Origin: Sphingomonas sp. R-74633
GTDB lineage: Bacteria; Pseudomonadota; Alphaproteobacteria; Sphingomonadales; Sphingomonadaceae
Direction of reading: 5' to 3'
Assembly (NCBI RefSeq): GCF_013416555.1
Contig: NZ_JACCFG010000002.1
Location: forward strand, 186,001 to 250,000
Length of the DNA: 64,000 nucleotides
Shown here: in pieces, positions 62,253 through 64,000 of the stretch
Position numbering within the stretch: the stretch's first letter is position 1
How the letters are laid out: each line of letters opens with the position of its first letter
Program-made: the position numbers and the translations under genes
Notes under the pieces: generated by a model
Told to the model about the DNA's origin: nothing
Seen by the model: the letters and a program-made list of their open reading frames with translations, nothing else
Databases searched by the model: none

Positions 62253-62813
62253 TCAGCCCGCGTCGGCGTTTTCCATCACCAGGTCGCTCAGGTCGAGATC
62301 GAGCGAGGGCTTGAAGTCGTCGTCATTGCCCAGGTCGCGCGGCGCGCCGCCCGAGTAGATGAAGCCGTTGACCGGATAGACCGAGGTGCCGAGGCCGCCG
62401 GTCGGTGCGAACCAGACCTTCACTTCGCTCCAGTCGCCTGCAGCCGACACGTCGACGGCGCGGACGTTGCGCTCGATGCCGCCGGCGCGCGACCAGTTGG
62501 CATGGGTGAGGAGGACTTCGCGGTCGCTGACGACCTGGCTGACCATCGCGACATGGCCGAGCGGCATCTTGCTGGTGCGCTGGAACGACATGACCGCACC
62601 GATCTTCGGTGCTTCGCCGCGCTGGTAGCGGCCGGCCGCCTGGTTCCACCAGGTCCAGGCATTGCCATGGATGTCGACGCCCGAGACTTCGCGGGCGAAC
62701 GGCACACACTGCCAGAAGGTACGGCCCTTGGCCGACGCCGCCTGCGGAGCGGCAGTCATCAGGATGCAAGCAGCCATCAGCGCGAAACGCGCTGCGAGAA
62801 CACGAAAATTCAT
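62253..62813 (-). CDS. CHAP-domain amidase, exported
   Basis: The 186-residue protein has a signal peptide (about residues 1-28, ending QAASA) and a CHAP domain with catalytic Cys36 (FWQCVPFAREVSG), His87 (LGHVAMVSQVV) and Asn106 (THANWSR). It would cleave peptide bonds in peptidoglycan. The C-terminal tail is acidic. ATG 62813 follows GGGGGG. Probably periplasmic cell-wall remodelling. Confidence 0.92.
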   Translation of the reverse strand: MNFRVLAARFALMAACILMTAAPQAASAKGRTFWQCVPFAREVSGVDIHGNAWTWWNQAAGRYQRGEAPKIGAVMSFQRTSKMPLGHVAMVSQVVSDREVLLTHANWSRAGGIERNVRAVDVSAAGDWSEVKVWFAPTGGLGTSVYPVNGFIYSGGAPRDLGNDDDFKPSLDLDLSDLVMENADAG

Positions 62814-62983
62814 GGACCCCCCGGTCAGGAAGCAGTCAGGTGTTGAGTGCGAATGACCAAACTATAGGAACGAAGTACACCCCTGCGGCCGGCCGATGGG
62901 ACGAACCGTTGCGACGAGCCGATGACTTGCTGAAATAGGCTGAAATCAGGGAACTTTCCGTCCCCCGCGTCGTGCGCCCTTGC

Positions 62984-62997
62984 TGTGCAGCTGCACA
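62984..62997. promoter_or_regulatory. Perfect 14-base palindrome, candidate operator
   Basis: TGTGCAGCTGCACA is fully self-complementary with no spacer and has CTTG/CAAG on its flanks. It sits near the middle of the divergent CHAP/unknown intergenic region. The binding protein is unknown. Confidence 0.45.
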
Positions 62998-63147
62998 CAA
63001 GGCCCGCCCGGCCTCCGGGTAAACCCGGACCCGGATGCGCCCGAGATGGGCAATATCCGTGCGCAAGTACATCAGTCCCTGAGGTTTTCCACAAGCGGGA
63101 CTTCAATTCACCGCATCCATGTTGCGCCGCGGAATCAGTTAGGTTCC

Positions 63148-63153
63148 TATAAT
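63148..63153 (+). promoter_or_regulatory. Candidate -10 element TATAAT for the 63249 gene
   Basis: An exact TATAAT lies 96 bases before the ATG at 63249. No good -35 is seen at 16-18 bases; TTGCGC is 20 bases upstream. It shares GTTCCTATA with the minus-strand CHAP promoter. Confidence 0.4.
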
Positions 63154-63248
63154 GAACAGGGGACGACGACAGGTTCAGCGGCTTGTTAACCATAAGGCCG
63201 CAGTATCGGGTCTCGGAGGGTCACGATCTGGGGTGGGAGTATTGAGCG

Positions 63249-63800
63249 ATGGGAGCAAAGTCTAAACCGGCAGAAGGCGCGATGACGCTCGCCGAAATGA
63301 AGGAGTTCGCCGGGTTCAGCGCAGCGACGCAGCGCTATATCCGTCGCGCACTCGATATCGGGCTCGAGCGCGAGGACGCGATGATCCGCTGGTCGCGCGA
63401 CGTGGTCGAAGCCGCCAGCATCCGCGCCCAGTCGCGCATCTATGAGCGCTTCCACGAAGTCCGCGCGCTGATGCCCGAAGACAGCGACCTCGATTCGATC
63501 GAGCCGTTCATGGCGCCGCTCGTCGCGATCGCCGCCTTCGATCTTGGCCAGGGCCGGCTCACCACCTTCTCGGCCTTCCGCTTCCTCTACGAGCGGCTGA
63601 TCGGCGCCGAAGTGCGTCCGTGGCTCCCCTCGGCCTTCTGCGCCGCTGCCGCGCTGCCGCACCTCCACCCGGATCTGCGCCGCAAGCTGCTCCAGTCGAT
63701 CAGCGAAGCCGCGGCCACCGCCTCGGGCTGGTCGAACCGCCAGCCGAGCTTCTACCCGGCTTGGGTCGAGAAGGTCGACACGGCGTCGCTCTCGCACTGA
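63249..63800 (+). CDS. Conserved protein of unknown function
   Basis: The 183-residue protein is soluble and mostly helical: GFSAATQRYIRRALDIGLER, RWSRDVVEAASIRAQSRIYE, then a compact C-terminal half with LTTFSAFRFLYERLIGAEVRP in pieces. I do not recognise the family. GGAG precedes ATG 63249. It is convergent with the extensin-like gene (18 bases between stops). Confidence 0.72.
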   Translation: MGAKSKPAEGAMTLAEMKEFAGFSAATQRYIRRALDIGLEREDAMIRWSRDVVEAASIRAQSRIYERFHEVRALMPEDSDLDSIEPFMAPLVAIAAFDLGQGRLTTFSAFRFLYERLIGAEVRPWLPSAFCAAAALPHLHPDLRRKLLQSISEAAATASGWSNRQPSFYPAWVEKVDTASLSH

Positions 63801-63818
63801 GACTTAGGCGGGTCGGCC

Positions 63819-64000
63819 CTAGCGGCAGGCCCGCCACCCCATCTCGCCGCGCTTCGCCTCGTCGAGGTGCAGATGGTCGCGGTGCGCTTCGTTGTAATCG
63901 GGCGACAGCACCGTCGAGAACAGCTTGCACGCCCCCGTGCGCACCTCGCGCAGGAAGCCGGCCTTCTCCGCGCCCTCACCCCAATCCTTGACCACACTGA
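63819..64000 (-). CDS. Extensin-like C-terminal domain protein (5' end outside window)
   Basis: The frame is open from the window end to a TAG at 63819-63821. The visible 59 residues include KLFSTVLSPDYNEAHRDH and LHLDEAKRGEMGWRACR. The HRDHLHLD signature belongs to the extensin-like C-terminal family, related to VanY/M15 metallopeptidases, where the His and Asp would bind zinc. Likely an exported wall-active protein; the start is not visible. Confidence 0.82.
   Translation of the reverse strand, partial: SVVKDWGEGAEKAGFLREVRTGACKLFSTVLSPDYNEAHRDHLHLDEAKRGEMGWRACR

Larger units (their letters stand above)
62814..63248. other. 435-base divergent intergenic region with two promoters and a palindrome
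   Basis: No gene is supported here. It separates the minus-strand CHAP gene from a plus-strand unknown gene. GTTCCTATA occurs inverted: on the minus strand at 62871-62863 (leading into TATAGT) and on the plus strand at 63143-63151 (leading into TATAAT). A 14-base palindrome TGTGCAGCTGCACA lies at 62984-62997. -35 elements are unclear. Both genes could share control. Confidence 0.6.

Overview
The window is chromosomal DNA from a high-GC alphaproteobacterium, most likely a Sphingomonas-type sphingomonad. Supporting signs are GC-rich third codon positions, a DUF1013/TrcR protein, a DUF1192 protein, an alphaproteobacterial SspB, an ATP12 chaperone, a GTTC-N7-GTTC SOS box before recN, and many short GC-rich palindromic intergenic repeats. 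I found no rRNA, tRNA, CRISPR array, prophage or insertion sequence. The genome is gene-dense, with many ATGA, GTGA, TGATG or TTGA overlaps between neighbours. Both ends are cut: an acyl-CoA dehydrogenase C-terminus on the left and an extensin-like C-terminus on the right.

Layout. 0-7 kb: arylamine N-acetyltransferase, TrcR, a two-gene operon that looks like the PlcP/Agt phosphate-starvation lipid-remodelling pair, a GST, a degenerate hemerythrin-like protein and a quinone oxidoreductase. 7-18 kb: clpA, a divergent FMN reductase/HxlR pair with a clear operator, an unknown secreted protein, a membrane diguanylate cyclase, an acyl-CoA ligase with an overlapping cupredoxin, and a succinate-semialdehyde dehydrogenase. 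18-30 kb: xseB-ispA, coaD, cyclophilin, queA, an EF-hand protein, a CDF metal exporter, HAD and ChaA proteins, a MarR-GNAT fusion, a cupin fusion, tgt and a SleB-type hydrolase. 30-38 kb: an acyltransferase/membrane protein/winged-helix operon, recN and bamD, manA, and several small envelope proteins. 38-47 kb: crcB-rluC-paiB-HAD-77aa-ATP12 as one tightly overlapped run, then gmk, two tiny paralogous membrane proteins and fumC. 47-53 kb: a PilZ protein, sspB, and hisB-H-A-F-E followed by a HIT protein. This histidine run also holds a PEP-CTERM-like microprotein and an apparently acquired PD-(D/E)XK nuclease. 53-64 kb: an amino-acid permease, a PfkB kinase, EI24 and a lipoprotein, queG, a NatAB-type ABC exporter, a CYP153-like P450, msrB, a CHAP amidase and an unknown protein.

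Themes. Three queuosine genes (queA, tgt, queG) are scattered through the window. ClpA and the adaptor SspB are both present but unlinked. Cell-envelope functions are prominent: BamD, SleB, CHAP, the extensin-like protein and lipoproteins. The most interesting leads are the nuclease gene fitted into the his operon, the plcP-agt pair, a perfect 31-bp inverted repeat between bamD and manA, the acyltransferase operon with its own regulator and operator, and the family of paired palindromes between genes.
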